64,000 bases of DNA from an uncultured Alphaproteobacteria bacterium (GCA_958295725.1 OY282368.1:124001-188000); one strand, 5' to 3'; positions 26,424 to 35,210 are shown, counted from the stretch's first letter. The notes: a model not told the origin generated them from the sequence alone. Made by a program: numbers and translations.

Positions 26424-27125
26424 CTACGGTCGCGCCAGTGGCACGGCCTTCTCCGCGGCGATCTCCTCCGACGTGAGTTTACAGGAATAGGCGACGGCTT
26501 CAACGCCGCTCGCGAGCGCCCGGGTCAGTCCGTCGTCGTAGTCGGGATCGATGTCGGCGGCGATCGAGAGACGGTCGCAGTCGTCCCGCTGGATCAGGTA
26601 CACCATGACGGCGCGATGGCCCCGCGCGACCATGTCGGCCATCTCCACCAGGTGCTTGGCGCCCCGGGCCGTGACCGAATCGGGGAACTCGGCGGTTCCT
26701 GGCTCGCGGCTCAGGTGAACGTTCTTGACCTCGACGTAGCAGGCGGGCCCGTTCCCCTCGAGAAGGATGTCGATGCGCGAGTTCCTGCCGTACTTGACCT
26801 CGCGGCGCCGCGATCCGTAGCCCCGCAACTCGGCGATGGTTCCCGTTTCGATGGCCTCGGCGACGAGTGTGTTCGGACGCGCCGTGTTGACCCCGACGAG
26901 CGCCCGGCCGTCGTGCACCATCTCCCAAGTGTAGCGGAGCTTGCGTTCGGGGTTGGCGGCTGGCGACAGCCAGACCTCGAAACCCGGCTCCGCGAGGCCC
27001 AGCATCGAGCCGGGGTTCGCGCAGTGGGCCGTGACCACGCCGCCCGAGTCCAACTCGACGTCCGCCAGGAACCGCTTGTAGCGTTTGATCAGGGCGCCCT
27101 TGACGAGGGGATCGGGAAACCGCAT
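26424..27125 (-). CDS. sfsA: SfsA family DNA-binding/nuclease protein
   Basis: A 233-residue SfsA protein, named from sugar fermentation stimulation and later found to have an OB-fold and a PD-(D/E)xK-like nuclease fold. RYKRFLADVELDSG at the N terminus, CANPGSMLGL near residue 35, NTARPNTLVAEAI near 79, RIDILLEGNGPACYVEVKNV near 117 (the nuclease acidic residues) and FPDSVTARGAKHL near 147 are all present. It is first in the sfsA-map-radC run, an order common in alphaproteobacteria. It diverges from the CinA-type gene. Confidence 0.94.
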   Translation of the reverse strand: MRFPDPLVKGALIKRYKRFLADVELDSGGVVTAHCANPGSMLGLAEPGFEVWLSPAANPERKLRYTWEMVHDGRALVGVNTARPNTLVAEAIETGTIAELRGYGSRRREVKYGRNSRIDILLEGNGPACYVEVKNVHLSREPGTAEFPDSVTARGAKHLVEMADMVARGHRAVMVYLIQRDDCDRLSIAADIDPDYDDGLTRALASGVEAVAYSCKLTSEEIAAEKAVPLARP

Positions 27126-27286
27126 GGCTCAAGGGTAGTGGGACCGGCGCGGGACTTCAAACAAGGTTCCCGGCCGCGCCCCGACGATACCCTCGTGACG
27201 ACGCACTTGCGCGGGTGGCGCCGAGGGTTGAGGATTGCGCTCGTCGCCACCGTCGCCCGCGTCGCGTGATAGGGAGCAAGCACGTC

Positions 27287-28048
27287 TTGGCCGAGACCCG
27301 GACCGCGAAGACCGCATGCGCGATCATCATCGGCAACGAGATCCTGTCGGGTCGCGTGCAGGATCGGAACCTCGCCTACGTCGCCGAGCGGCTGAACGAT
27401 TTCGGGGTCCGGTTGCGCGAAGCCCGGGTGATCCCGGACGACGAGGACGCCATCGTTGCCGCCGTCAACGAATGCCGGCGGGAGTTCGACTACGTGCTCA
27501 CGACCGGTGGAATCGGGCCGACTCACGACGACATCACGGCCGAGTGCGTGGCCAAGGCGTTCGGAGTCCCGATCGAGATCAACGAGAAGGCGGCGGAGGC
27601 CCTGCGAGCCCGCGCGGGCGATCGGATCGACGAGGCGCGGCTGCGCATGGCGCGCGTGCCCGTCGGCGGCAAGTTGATCGAGAACGCCGTCTCCGCGGCC
27701 CCCGGTTTCCAGATGGAGAACGTCTTCGTCATGGCCGGCGTGCCCGCGGTGGCCCGGGCCATGGTCGACGCGCTGGCGTCGCGGATCGCCGGCGGCGCGC
27801 CCGTGCGCTCGCGAGGGGTCGTGGCGCACCTGTCCGAGGGGTCCGTCGCGGCGGCGCTCGCCGACATCCAGGAGCGGTTTCCCGACACCGATATCGGCAG
27901 CTATCCGTTCTATCGCTCGGGCCGGTTCGGCACCACGCTGGTGGTCCGCTCGACCGACGCCGGTCGTGTCGACGACGCCGTCGAAGAGATCAAGGCCATG
28001 GTCAGCGGCCTGGGCGCCGAGCCCGAGGAGGAGCTGGAGGGCGTGTAA
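27287..28048 (+). CDS. CinA N-terminal-type (MoaB/Mog fold) protein
   Basis: A 253-residue protein holding the MoaB/Mog-like domain of competence/damage-inducible protein A, without the C-terminal nicotinamide amidase domain. CAIIIGNEILSGRVQDRN near residue 12 and LTTGGIGPTHDDITAECVA near 68 are the ligand loops. Such short CinA forms may act as ADP-ribose or molybdopterin-related pyrophosphatases; the exact reaction is open. A TTG start at 27287, 10 bases after AGGGAG, gives the usual short N terminus; a GTG at 27266 is possible. Its stop TAA overlaps the next ATG. Confidence 0.83.
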   Translation: MAETRTAKTACAIIIGNEILSGRVQDRNLAYVAERLNDFGVRLREARVIPDDEDAIVAAVNECRREFDYVLTTGGIGPTHDDITAECVAKAFGVPIEINEKAAEALRARAGDRIDEARLRMARVPVGGKLIENAVSAAPGFQMENVFVMAGVPAVARAMVDALASRIAGGAPVRSRGVVAHLSEGSVAAALADIQERFPDTDIGSYPFYRSGRFGTTLVVRSTDAGRVDDAVEEIKAMVSGLGAEPEEELEGV

Positions 28049-28593
28049 TGGGCGTCGCCGCCTTCGCGCTGCGCCGCGCCAGTCCGGCCGACGCCTCGGC
28101 CATCGCCCATGTCTACGTCAACTCCTGGCGCACGACTTACAGGGGGCTCATCCCCGGACAGGTGCTCGCCGCCCTCGACGAGCTCAAGCAGACGGGCTAT
28201 TGGTGGAGAGTGCTCTGCGAGTCGAGTCGAGGCTGCGGCGCGGTGGTGGCGGAGGGTAGGTTCCGCGTCATCGGCTTCTCCGCCTTCGGGCCGGCGCGCG
28301 AGGAAGGGTTTTCGCGGTGCGGCGAGGTCTACACGCTGTATTTGCTCGACGCCTACCAGGGGTGCGGTATCGGCAGGCGTCTGCTGTCGGCGAGCGTCGA
28401 CGACATGGCCGGGGCGGGGTACACGTCGATGTGCGTCTGGGTGCTGGCCCGTAATCCGGCGCGGGAATTCTACGAGCATCTGGGCGGCGTCGAGCTGTCG
28501 TCGCGCGACATCCGCGTCGGCGGACGGCGGCTGGAGGAGATCTGCTATCTCTGGCCCGACCTTCGCCGCCTCGCGGCGCTGGAGCGACGCTAG
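28048..28593 (+). CDS. GNAT family N-acetyltransferase
   Basis: A 181-residue acetyl-CoA-dependent acetyltransferase. The N terminus ALRRASPADASAIAHVYVNS is the usual first strand and helix, and LYLLDAYQGCGIGRRLLSAS near residue 100 is the acyl-CoA pyrophosphate loop (Q/R-x-x-G-x-G/A). WVLARNPAREFYEHLGG near 130 completes the fold. The target may be a small amine or a protein. Its ATG overlaps the CinA-type stop by one base (TAATG), so the two are coupled. It ends 36 bp before tRNA-Leu. Confidence 0.87.
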   Translation: MGVAAFALRRASPADASAIAHVYVNSWRTTYRGLIPGQVLAALDELKQTGYWWRVLCESSRGCGAVVAEGRFRVIGFSAFGPAREEGFSRCGEVYTLYLLDAYQGCGIGRRLLSASVDDMAGAGYTSMCVWVLARNPAREFYEHLGGVELSSRDIRVGGRRLEEICYLWPDLRRLAALERR

Positions 28594-28629
28594 ACACCGT
28601 CCCTGTCCCATTGCGACAATCCCTGTCCG

Positions 28630-28715
28630 GCGGGCGTGGCGAAACGGTAGACGCAACGGACTTAAAATCCGTCGGGCGCGAGCCCGTGCTGGTTCGAGTC
28701 CAGCCGCCCGCACCA
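28630..28715 (+). tRNA. tRNA-Leu (anticodon TAA)
   Basis: An 86-nt class II tRNA with a long variable arm. The acceptor GCGGGCG/CGCCCGC is perfect, the anticodon stem ACGGA/TCCGT holds the loop CTTAAAA (anticodon TAA, reads UUA/UUG), the variable arm is CGGGCGCGAGCCCG, and the T arm is GCTGG-TTCGAGT-CCAGC. Discriminator A and CCA are encoded at 28712-28715. A weak hairpin CCCTT...AAGGG follows at 28717-28734. Confidence 0.97.
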
Positions 28716-29042
28716 ACCCTTCCGACCGAAAGGGCCTGTGTTCACGAGGTGTCGGGCTGAACCCGCCGACCCCGTCGCCTGAAAGGCGTCGGTCGCGGTC
28801 GGCGGTGGCGGCATCGCGCATGACGGCGGAGACAGTCTCGGCTTGGCGCTCATCGAAACCGGCCTCGCGAGGCGTCTTGGCGGCGGCCATGTCATGAGCA
28901 CGGGCTGTCGCGGTGCCCCGGCTCCAGCCGCCCGAACGGAAGATGTCCGGGCGGACCGGGTCGAGGTTCGTTCGGCCGGTTGAGGGCGCGCGGCCCGCGC
29001 GTGTAAACAGGATCGGCACGGAACACACGGGAGGAGGCGTCG
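28716..29042 (-). pseudogene. Intergenic stretch with DUF1640-like N-terminal remnant
   Basis: Between tRNA-Leu and the aldehyde dehydrogenase gene there is no intact gene. On the minus strand from the ATG at 28890, the first ~30 residues (KTPREAGFDERQAETVSAVM) resemble the start of DUF1640/CCDC90-type coiled-coil proteins, whose N termini read -LREAGF-E-QAEA-. The frame then loses protein character and runs into the tRNA, so the rest of the gene has been lost. The remaining ~150 bp presumably hold the promoter of the aldehyde dehydrogenase gene, but no clear -35/-10 pair is visible. Confidence 0.35.
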
Positions 29043-30554
29043 ATGACCGACCTGTCCAGAACCGAGATCGCCGAGATCGCCGGGAAGCTGCCCATCCGCG
29101 CCCAGGCCTTCATCGATGGCGACTACACTCCGGCCGCGTCGGGCAAGACCTTCGCGACCGTCAATCCGGCGACCGGCGAGCATATCGCCGACATCGCGCA
29201 CTGCGGCGGCGACGATGTCGACCGCGCCGTCCGGGCCGCCCGCCGCGCCTTCGACGGCGGCGAATGGTCGCGCGCGGCGCCCGAGCACCGCAAGGAAGTC
29301 CTGCTGAAGCTCGCCGATCTCGTGCGCGTCCGCGCCGCGGAAATCGCGGTGATGGAAAGCATCGACGTCGGCAAGACGATCGGCGACGCGATGGAGGAGA
29401 TCGGCGGCGAGGCCGTGCGCTATTTCCAATGGTACGCCGAGCTCGCCGACAAGACCTTCGGCAAGGTCGCGACGACGGGCGAGGACGCTCTGGCCCTCAT
29501 CGTCAAGGAGCCCGCCGGCGTCGCTGCGGCGGTCCTGCCCTGGAACTTCCCGTTCCTGATGGCCGTGTGGAAGGCGGCGACCGCTCTGGCGGCCGGCTGT
29601 TCCCTCATCCTCAAGCCGGCCGAGCAGACGCCGCTCACCACGATCTACCTGGCCGAGCTGGCGACGGAGGCGGGCGTGCCTCCCGGGGTGATCGCCGTCC
29701 TGCCGGGCCTCGGCGAGACCACGGGCCAGGCGCTGGGCCGGCACGGCGACATCGACGTCGTTTCCTTCACCGGGTCGACCGAGGTCGGCGGCTATTTCAT
29801 GCGCTACGCGGGCGAGAGCAATCTCAAGTCCGTGGGCCTCGAGATGGGCGGGAAGAGCCCGTTCATCGTGCTGGACGACGCCGACATCGACGACGCCCTC
29901 ATCGAGCACGCGGCGCTCTCGGCTTTCTGGAACGCGGGCCAGAACTGCTCCGCGAACATGCGGCAGATCGTCGATGCCGGACGGGCCGGGGAGTACGTCG
30001 AACGGGTGACGGCTCGCGCCAACGCCTACAAGGTCGGCGATCCCCTGGACCCGGAGACCGAGATCGGCGCCATGATCACGTCCGAGCACCGGGACGTCGT
30101 CATGGGCTACATCGAAAAGGGCCGGGCCGAGGGCGCGCGTCTGGTCGCCGGCGGCTCGACCCTGGACGCGCCGGGCTATTTCGTGCGGCCGACCGTGTTC
30201 GACGGCCTGACACCCGAGATGACCATCTCGCGCGAGGAGATATTCGGGCCGGTTCTCGGCGTCCTGCCGGTCCGGAATTTCGACGAGGCCCTCGCCGTCG
30301 CCAGGGATACCGACTACGGCCTGCACGCCACGGTGTTCACCCGGGATATCGACCGTGCCATCCACATGGCCCGTCGTCTGCCGTGCGGCACGGTCGCGGT
30401 GAACGGGTTTACGGAAGGCGACGTCAAGACCCCCTTCGGCGGCTACAAGCGGTCGGGGTCGATGGCGCGCGAGAACGGCGTGGAGGCCCTGGACCAGTAC
30501 GTCCAGACCAAGACCGTCTGGATCTCCGTCGGCGCGATGGAAGCCGCCTCGTGA
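29043..30554 (+). CDS. NAD(P)-dependent aldehyde dehydrogenase (PuuC-like)
   Basis: A full-length 503-residue aldehyde dehydrogenase oxidising an aldehyde to its acid. VLPWNFPFLMAVWKAATALA near residue 165 and KPAEQTPL form the cofactor site, SFTGSTEVGGYF near 240 is the Rossmann loop, the general-base Glu is in LEMGGKSP near 263, and the nucleophile Cys is in NAGQNCSANMRQI near 299. The closest type is gamma-glutamyl-aminobutyraldehyde/omega-amino-aldehyde dehydrogenase. The ATG at 29043 follows GGGAGGAGG. It is convergent with the third TauD gene and could finish an amine-degrading route, which is inference. Confidence 0.92.
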   Translation: MTDLSRTEIAEIAGKLPIRAQAFIDGDYTPAASGKTFATVNPATGEHIADIAHCGGDDVDRAVRAARRAFDGGEWSRAAPEHRKEVLLKLADLVRVRAAEIAVMESIDVGKTIGDAMEEIGGEAVRYFQWYAELADKTFGKVATTGEDALALIVKEPAGVAAAVLPWNFPFLMAVWKAATALAAGCSLILKPAEQTPLTTIYLAELATEAGVPPGVIAVLPGLGETTGQALGRHGDIDVVSFTGSTEVGGYFMRYAGESNLKSVGLEMGGKSPFIVLDDADIDDALIEHAALSAFWNAGQNCSANMRQIVDAGRAGEYVERVTARANAYKVGDPLDPETEIGAMITSEHRDVVMGYIEKGRAEGARLVAGGSTLDAPGYFVRPTVFDGLTPEMTISREEIFGPVLGVLPVRNFDEALAVARDTDYGLHATVFTRDIDRAIHMARRLPCGTVAVNGFTEGDVKTPFGGYKRSGSMARENGVEALDQYVQTKTVWISVGAMEAAS

Positions 30555-30606
30555 CCGCCGGGCGCATGGCGGCCGGCTCTCCCGTCAGTCCGCGCCGCCC
30601 GCCGCC

Positions 30607-31434
30607 TCACTCCACCGGCGCGGCGTCGTTGAAGACTTGGGTGCGCTTCAGGAGACGCCGCCGGTCCGGCGGAAAACTCCCGCGGCCGTGCATGGTCGGC
30701 CTGTTGTCCCACATCACGAGATCGCCCACCCGCCACCGGTGCGTCCAGAGGAACTCCGGGCGCGCGACGTGGGCGGTGAGGAACGAGATCAGGTCCCGAC
30801 TCTCGCTCTCGCCGAGCCCGACCACGGAGCGCGTGAACAGCGGCGTCACGTAGAGAGCCTTCCGTCCGGTCTCCGGGTGCGTGCACACGACCGGGTGGTC
30901 GACGACCTCCGGCGGGTTGAGCGGGGTATCCGGATGGCGGTGGGTCGCCCTGAGGCCCTTCAGGCGTTCCTTCGTCGCGGCGTCGAGTGCGTCGTAGGCG
31001 GCATAGCCGCTGCCCCAGCGCGTCTCGCCGCCGGTGTCGGGGACTTCCACGGCATGAAGGACCGAGATGGTGCCGGGTTTCGGCATGTAGGCGAGGTCCG
31101 AGTGAAAACCGATCTCGCCGTCGCCGAGGGCGCCGATCGCCCTGCCGTTCTCCCTGACGTTGGAGACGAGGAGGATTTCCTTCACCGGCCGGTCCGGCAT
31201 GTCGCGCACGTGGACCTCGGCCTTTCCGAAGTAGTTGGTGAACCGGACCTGATCCGTATCGCCGAGACGCTGCCCCCGGAAGAAGATCACGCAGCGATCC
31301 AGCAGCGCCCCGCGAAGCGCCGCGACCGTCCGGCGGGGAAGGGGTCTGGACAGGTCGATCCCGCGGACTTCGGCGCCGAGCGCCGCCCCCGTCGGAATGA
31401 CGGTCATGCCCTCCACGGCGTTCGGCGCGTCCAT
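30607..31434 (-). CDS. TauD/TfdA-family Fe(II)/2-oxoglutarate dioxygenase, copy 3
   Basis: A 275-residue oxygenase of the TfdA type. The H-x-D iron pair is in GEIGFHSDLAYMPKPGTIS near residue 113, the distal His in NRPTMHGRGSFPPDRRRLLK near 250, with the terminal Arg residues for 2-oxoglutarate. LDRCVIFFRGQRL near 46 is the family's opening motif. Length and motifs suggest a working enzyme distinct from the two upstream copies. It follows the small cupin gene on the same strand with a 34-bp gap, suggesting a two-gene unit. Confidence 0.87.
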   Translation of the reverse strand: MDAPNAVEGMTVIPTGAALGAEVRGIDLSRPLPRRTVAALRGALLDRCVIFFRGQRLGDTDQVRFTNYFGKAEVHVRDMPDRPVKEILLVSNVRENGRAIGALGDGEIGFHSDLAYMPKPGTISVLHAVEVPDTGGETRWGSGYAAYDALDAATKERLKGLRATHRHPDTPLNPPEVVDHPVVCTHPETGRKALYVTPLFTRSVVGLGESESRDLISFLTAHVARPEFLWTHRWRVGDLVMWDNRPTMHGRGSFPPDRRRLLKRTQVFNDAAPVE

Positions 31435-31468
31435 CCCGTGGCCTCGGTTCCCCGATATCCGGCGGCGG

Positions 31469-31762
31469 CTAAGCGGGAGTCCCCTTGATCTCGACGAGCA
31501 CGTTACGGAACCGGGCGCCGCCGACGTTGCGGGCGTCGTGCGTGGCGCCTCGCTTGCCGCTCACGACGTCTCCGGGCGCCATCGCCACGGTGTCCACCGT
31601 GCCGTCTTCGCGATGGATCTCCAGTTCGGAGCCCTCGACGACATAGTAGAAATAGTCGTGGCCGTGCGTGTGCGTGCCCAAGGCCTCGCCCGGGTCGAGA
31701 ACGAGATTCCACACCTTGATCTCGTCGTCCTCGAAAATCACCTTGGTACCGACTTCCGCCAT
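31469..31762 (-). CDS. Small single-domain cupin protein
   Basis: A 97-residue cupin. The metal-site histidines are in GTHTHGHDYFYYVVEGSELE near residue 29, and GDVVSGKRGATHDARNVG near 68 is the second cupin motif with a His. Such proteins may be dioxygenases, isomerases or ligand sensors. A strong AGGAGGG lies 5 bases before the ATG at 31762. It reads into the third TauD gene on the same strand, so the two may be co-expressed. Confidence 0.83.
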   Translation of the reverse strand: MAEVGTKVIFEDDEIKVWNLVLDPGEALGTHTHGHDYFYYVVEGSELEIHREDGTVDTVAMAPGDVVSGKRGATHDARNVGGARFRNVLVEIKGTPA

Positions 31763-31820
31763 GGGGCCCTCCTGTCCCTTTCCACGATGCCTTGCCGCGA
31801 TACCGGGACGACCCCCGGTG

Positions 31821-32477
31821 TCAGGCGGGACGGCGGCGCCGGGGCCGGAACCTCGCGGCGCGCTCCGCCAGCCCGGCCATCCGTTCCGCCGACGCGTCGA
31901 TTCGTCCGCGCGCCTTCTGTATCCGCATGACGTCCTCGATTCGGCGATCGAGGAACGCCCACGTGTCGGCGGAACCGTCCGAGCGGTCGTCCAGCCAGTA
32001 GAGCAGCGTGGACGAGTACACCCCCGCGAGCAAGGCGCGTTTCGTGTAGAAACTGAAGTCGGTCGACGTGTCGCCGATCCCCCTCCATATGGCGTCGACC
32101 GTTCCGTAGAGGGCGCGCAGGGCATGGGGCGCGTTGAACGGAAGGACGTGCACGGCGACGGCTCGGCGGACCGCCTCGCGGTGCGGCGCCACGGCCTCGA
32201 TCCTGAGTCGGACCGCGAGTGCGACCCGCTCCCGGATCTTGAGCGTCCCGAGGTCCCGCTCCGCCAGCGTCCGGACCATGTCCTCGTCGGCGGCCCCGAC
32301 GAACGCGCCGACCATGCCGGCGGCGCCTCCCGGAAACGCCCGCCGCACCGACTCGAGGTCCTCGCCGAGGTCCCGCGCGGCGTGTTCCAGGGCCCGCCGG
32401 CTCCAGCCGTCGAAGGATACGTGCCGCAGGAGAACGGGCAGGCAGCGCCGGCGCAGCTCGTCCACGCGCCTAGACAT
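31821..32477 (-). CDS. COQ9 family protein
   Basis: A 218-residue COQ9 homologue, an isoprenoid-lipid-binding helper of ubiquinone synthesis known from mitochondria and alphaproteobacteria. Recognisable segments are HVSFDGWSRRALEHAARDLG at the N terminus and the C-terminal signature STDFSFYTKRALLAGVYSST near residue 137, followed by LLYWLDDRS. A basic tail (ARFRPRRRRPA) closes the protein. Its start overlaps the end of def by 8 bp, so the two share a transcript. No other coq or ubi gene is adjacent except the UbiB-like gene 4 kb away. Confidence 0.9.
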   Translation of the reverse strand: MSRRVDELRRRCLPVLLRHVSFDGWSRRALEHAARDLGEDLESVRRAFPGGAAGMVGAFVGAADEDMVRTLAERDLGTLKIRERVALAVRLRIEAVAPHREAVRRAVAVHVLPFNAPHALRALYGTVDAIWRGIGDTSTDFSFYTKRALLAGVYSSTLLYWLDDRSDGSADTWAFLDRRIEDVMRIQKARGRIDASAERMAGLAERAARFRPRRRRPA

Positions 32478-33027
32478 CGGCCGTCTCCGGTTCGGCCTCC
32501 TCGACCACGCGATGGAACTCCGACTCGAAGACGAGTCTCGAAAGGTCGGTCATCCGCATCGGGTACAGGATACCGTCGAGATGATCGCATTCGTGTTGTG
32601 CGACCCGAGCGTGCAGGCCGCTGGCCGCGCGGTCGATCGTTCGGCCGTCCGGCGCGAGGCCGCGATAGCGTATCGAGACGTGGCGGGGGACCTCTCCCCG
32701 AAGTCCGGGAACCGAGAGACAGCCTTCCCATCCATACGCCATTTCGTCGGAAAGCGGCTCGATCGTGGGGTTGATCAGGACGGTCGGCTTCCACTCCTCG
32801 GGGTCGCCGGTTTTCCGGTCGGCGTCGCCGTCCGGCGCGTGGAACACGACGACTCGCTTGGGGATGTGGATCTGCGGCGCGGCCAGGCCGAGACCCTGGG
32901 CGTCCGCCATGGTCTCGATCATGTCGTGGACGAGACGGCGGATTTCCGGCGCCTCCGGGTCGGCGACCTCCTCGGCCCGGCGCCTCAACGCCGGATGCCC
33001 CATGCGCGCGATCTTGAGTATGGCCAT
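32470..33027 (-). CDS. def: Peptide deformylase
   Basis: This 185-residue metalloenzyme removes the N-formyl group from new polypeptides. All three motifs are present: GLGLAAPQIH near residue 46, EGCLSVPG near 101 with the metal Cys, and QHECDHLDGILY near 144 with the two metal His and the catalytic Glu. The ATG at 33027 (MAILKIARMGHPALRR) gives the standard N terminus. The C-terminal tail FHRVVEEAEPETADV is short. It lies upstream of coq9, with an 8-bp overlap. Confidence 0.96.
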   Translation of the reverse strand: MAILKIARMGHPALRRRAEEVADPEAPEIRRLVHDMIETMADAQGLGLAAPQIHIPKRVVVFHAPDGDADRKTGDPEEWKPTVLINPTIEPLSDEMAYGWEGCLSVPGLRGEVPRHVSIRYRGLAPDGRTIDRAASGLHARVAQHECDHLDGILYPMRMTDLSRLVFESEFHRVVEEAEPETADV

Positions 33028-33236
33028 GAACCCAATATGCGGTGCCGCGAGGGCGAGGTAAAGGCGGCGGGGCAGGGCCACCGGCGCCGCGTGTCGTCCG
33101 CCCGCCCGCCGCGAGACGGTGGACAGACGCTTCCGCCCCGTGCTAGGGAATGAGGTTCGTCCGCGGGCGTGCGCCGCCGCGGGCGGCTCGGGCGCGGGAA
33201 ATCGTCCCCGGGCCCCACCGAAGGGAGGAAGGAACA

Positions 33237-33446
33237 CTGGTTCAAGTCGTCGTCAGAGACAACAATATCGATCAAGCCCTGCGCGCTCTGAAGAAGAAGA
33301 TGCAGCGCGAGGGGGTGTTCCGCGAGATGAAACTCCGGAACTACTACGAGAAGCCGTCGGAGAAGCGGGCCCGCGAGAAGGCGGAGGCTGTCCGGCGCGC
33401 CCGCAAGCTGGCCCGCAAGAGAGCCCAGCGCGAGGGAAACAACTGA
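33237..33446 (+). CDS. rpsU: 30S ribosomal protein S21, apparent CTG start
   Basis: The 69-residue S21 protein, which joins the 30S subunit and helps base-pair mRNA at initiation. [20 protein letters not shown] and [20 protein letters not shown] are diagnostic. Homologues begin at MVQV or MQV, and the only codon at that place here is CTG at 33237, 8 bases after GGGAGGA. The nearest in-frame ATG (33150) would add 29 residues of arginine-proline-rich, non-conserved sequence. CTG initiation is therefore the best reading, though unusual. It diverges from def. Confidence 0.88.
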   Translation: MVQVVVRDNNIDQALRALKKKMQREGVFREMKLRNYYEKPSEKRAREKAEAVRRARKLARKRAQREGNN

Positions 33447-33519
33447 CGCCCCGCGACCGGTCCCCCCGGCTGCCCCGCGACGTTCTCGAGGTTCGAGGCC
33501 CGGTATCGGGCCGGCCGGT

Positions 33520-34914
33520 CTACAGCGCGCTCACCACGTCTTCCGTGAGTTGCTTGGCGTCGGCGAACAGCATCATGGTGTTGTCCCGGTAGAAGAGGTC
33601 GTTGTCGATGCCCGCGTACCCGGGCGACAGCGACCGTTTCACGAACAGCACGCTCCGCGCCTTGTCCACGTCGAGGATGGGCATGCCGTAGATGGGGCTG
33701 TCCGGATCGTTCCGGGCCGCCGGGTTGGTGACGTCGTTGGCGCCGATCACGAACGCCACGTCCGTGCTCGCGAAATCCGAGTTGATCTCCTCCAGTTCGG
33801 CCACGTCGTCGTAGGGCACGTTGGCCTCCGCCAACAGCACGTTCATGTGTCCCGGCATCCGTCCGGCCACGGGATGGATGGCGTAACGGACGCGCACGCC
33901 CTCTTCCCGCAGCTTGTCGGCCATCTCCCGAACGGCGTGTTGCGCTTGGGCGACCGCCATGCCGTATCCCGGCACGACGATCACGGAACCGGCGTTCTTC
34001 ATGATGAACGCGGCGTCTTCGGCGCTCCCGGACTTGGCGGACCTGTCGCCGGCTCCGCCGCCGCCGGCCGTGGCGGCGGCCCCGAACCCGCCGAGGATCA
34101 CGCTGAAGAACGAGCGGTTCATGGCCCGGCACATGATGTAGCTGAGGATGGCGCCGGAGGAGCCGACGAGCGCGCCCGTCACGATCAACGCCGGGTTCTG
34201 CAACGTGAATCCGATTCCCGCCGCCGCCCAGCCGGAATACGAGTTGAGCATCGAGATCACCACCGGCATGTCGGCGCCGCCGATGGGAATGATGATCAAG
34301 ACCCCGATCAGGAAGCTCAGGGCGGTCATGGCCCAGAACATCCCGGGCGATTGCTCCAGCGCGAAACCCACGAGCAGCGCGACGGCGGCGGTCCCGAGCA
34401 GCAGGTTGAGCCAGTGCTGGCCGGGGAACACGACCGGGTTCCCCGACACCAGCCCTTGCAGCTTGGTGAAGGCGACGACCGATCCGGAGAAGGTGATCGC
34501 GCCGATGGCGGCGCCCAGTCCCATCTCGACGCGACTCGGCGGGAAGATGGCGCCCGTCGCGTCGGCGATGCCATACGCCCCCGGGTTGTCGAGGGCGGCG
34601 CCGGCGACGAGGACCGCGGCCATTCCGACGAGGCTGTGAAACGCGGCGACCAGCTGGGGCATCGCCGCCATCCGGATCTTCAGGGCCACGGTCGTACCGA
34701 CGAGGCCACCGATCGCGAACGCCGCGAGGATCCAGCCGTAGGACACGACCTCGGGACTGATCGCCGTGGTCAGGATGGCGATCGTCATCCCGGAGATGCC
34801 GTAAAGATTTCCGGTCCGCGCCGTCTCCGGCGACGACAGGCCGCGCAGCGCGAGGATGAACAGGACCGACGCGGCGAGATACGCGATCGCCGTCAGGTTG
34901 CCCGAGATGGCCAT
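33520..34914 (-). CDS. pntB: NAD(P) transhydrogenase subunit beta
   Basis: A 464-residue membrane subunit of the proton-translocating transhydrogenase, which makes NADPH from NADH using the proton gradient. The first ~270 residues are eight or nine hydrophobic helices, and the C-terminal domain binds NADP(H): VPGYGMAVAQAQHAVREMAD near residue 294, NVLLAEANVPYDDV near 340 and VIGANDVTNPAARNDPDSPI near 375. It is the last gene of pntAA-pntAB-pntB, with the usual three-gene order of Rhodospirillum-like bacteria; the gap to pntAB is 3 bp. Confidence 0.95.
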   Translation of the reverse strand: MAISGNLTAIAYLAASVLFILALRGLSSPETARTGNLYGISGMTIAILTTAISPEVVSYGWILAAFAIGGLVGTTVALKIRMAAMPQLVAAFHSLVGMAAVLVAGAALDNPGAYGIADATGAIFPPSRVEMGLGAAIGAITFSGSVVAFTKLQGLVSGNPVVFPGQHWLNLLLGTAAVALLVGFALEQSPGMFWAMTALSFLIGVLIIIPIGGADMPVVISMLNSYSGWAAAGIGFTLQNPALIVTGALVGSSGAILSYIMCRAMNRSFFSVILGGFGAAATAGGGGAGDRSAKSGSAEDAAFIMKNAGSVIVVPGYGMAVAQAQHAVREMADKLREEGVRVRYAIHPVAGRMPGHMNVLLAEANVPYDDVAELEEINSDFASTDVAFVIGANDVTNPAARNDPDSPIYGMPILDVDKARSVLFVKRSLSPGYAGIDNDLFYRDNTMMLFADAKQLTEDVVSAL

Positions 34915-34917
34915 CGC

Positions 34918-35208
34918 CTACTTCTTTCTTCGGAACATGCCGAGCATGCGCTGCGTGACGGTGAAGCCGCCGAAAATGTTGACGGCCGCGAGCGTCATGG
35001 CGACGAACCCGAGGACCTTGGCCATGCTCGGCTCGTCGGGCCCGGCGGCGATCAGCGCCCCCACGATGATGACGCTCGAGATCGCGTTGGTCACCGACAT
35101 CAACGGCGTGTGCAATGCGGGAGTCACGCTCCACACGACGTAGTAACCGACGAATATCGCGAGGACGAAGATGGTGATCTGGAAAACGAAAGGATCGGCC
35201 GTTTCCAT
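34918..35208 (-). CDS. pntAB: NAD(P) transhydrogenase subunit alpha-2 (membrane part)
   Basis: A 96-residue membrane protein with three hydrophobic helices: [31 protein letters not shown] and [18 protein letters not shown], then a basic tail [10 protein letters not shown]. It forms part of the proton channel with PntB. In Escherichia coli this domain is fused to PntA; here it is its own gene, as in Rhodospirillum rubrum. The ATG at 35208 (METADPF) sits 2 bp after the pntAA stop. Confidence 0.94.
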   Translation of the reverse strand: METADPFVFQITIFVLAIFVGYYVVWSVTPALHTPLMSVTNAISSVIIVGALIAAGPDEPSMAKVLGFVAMTLAAVNIFGGFTVTQRMLGMFRRKK

Positions 35209-35210
35209 GG

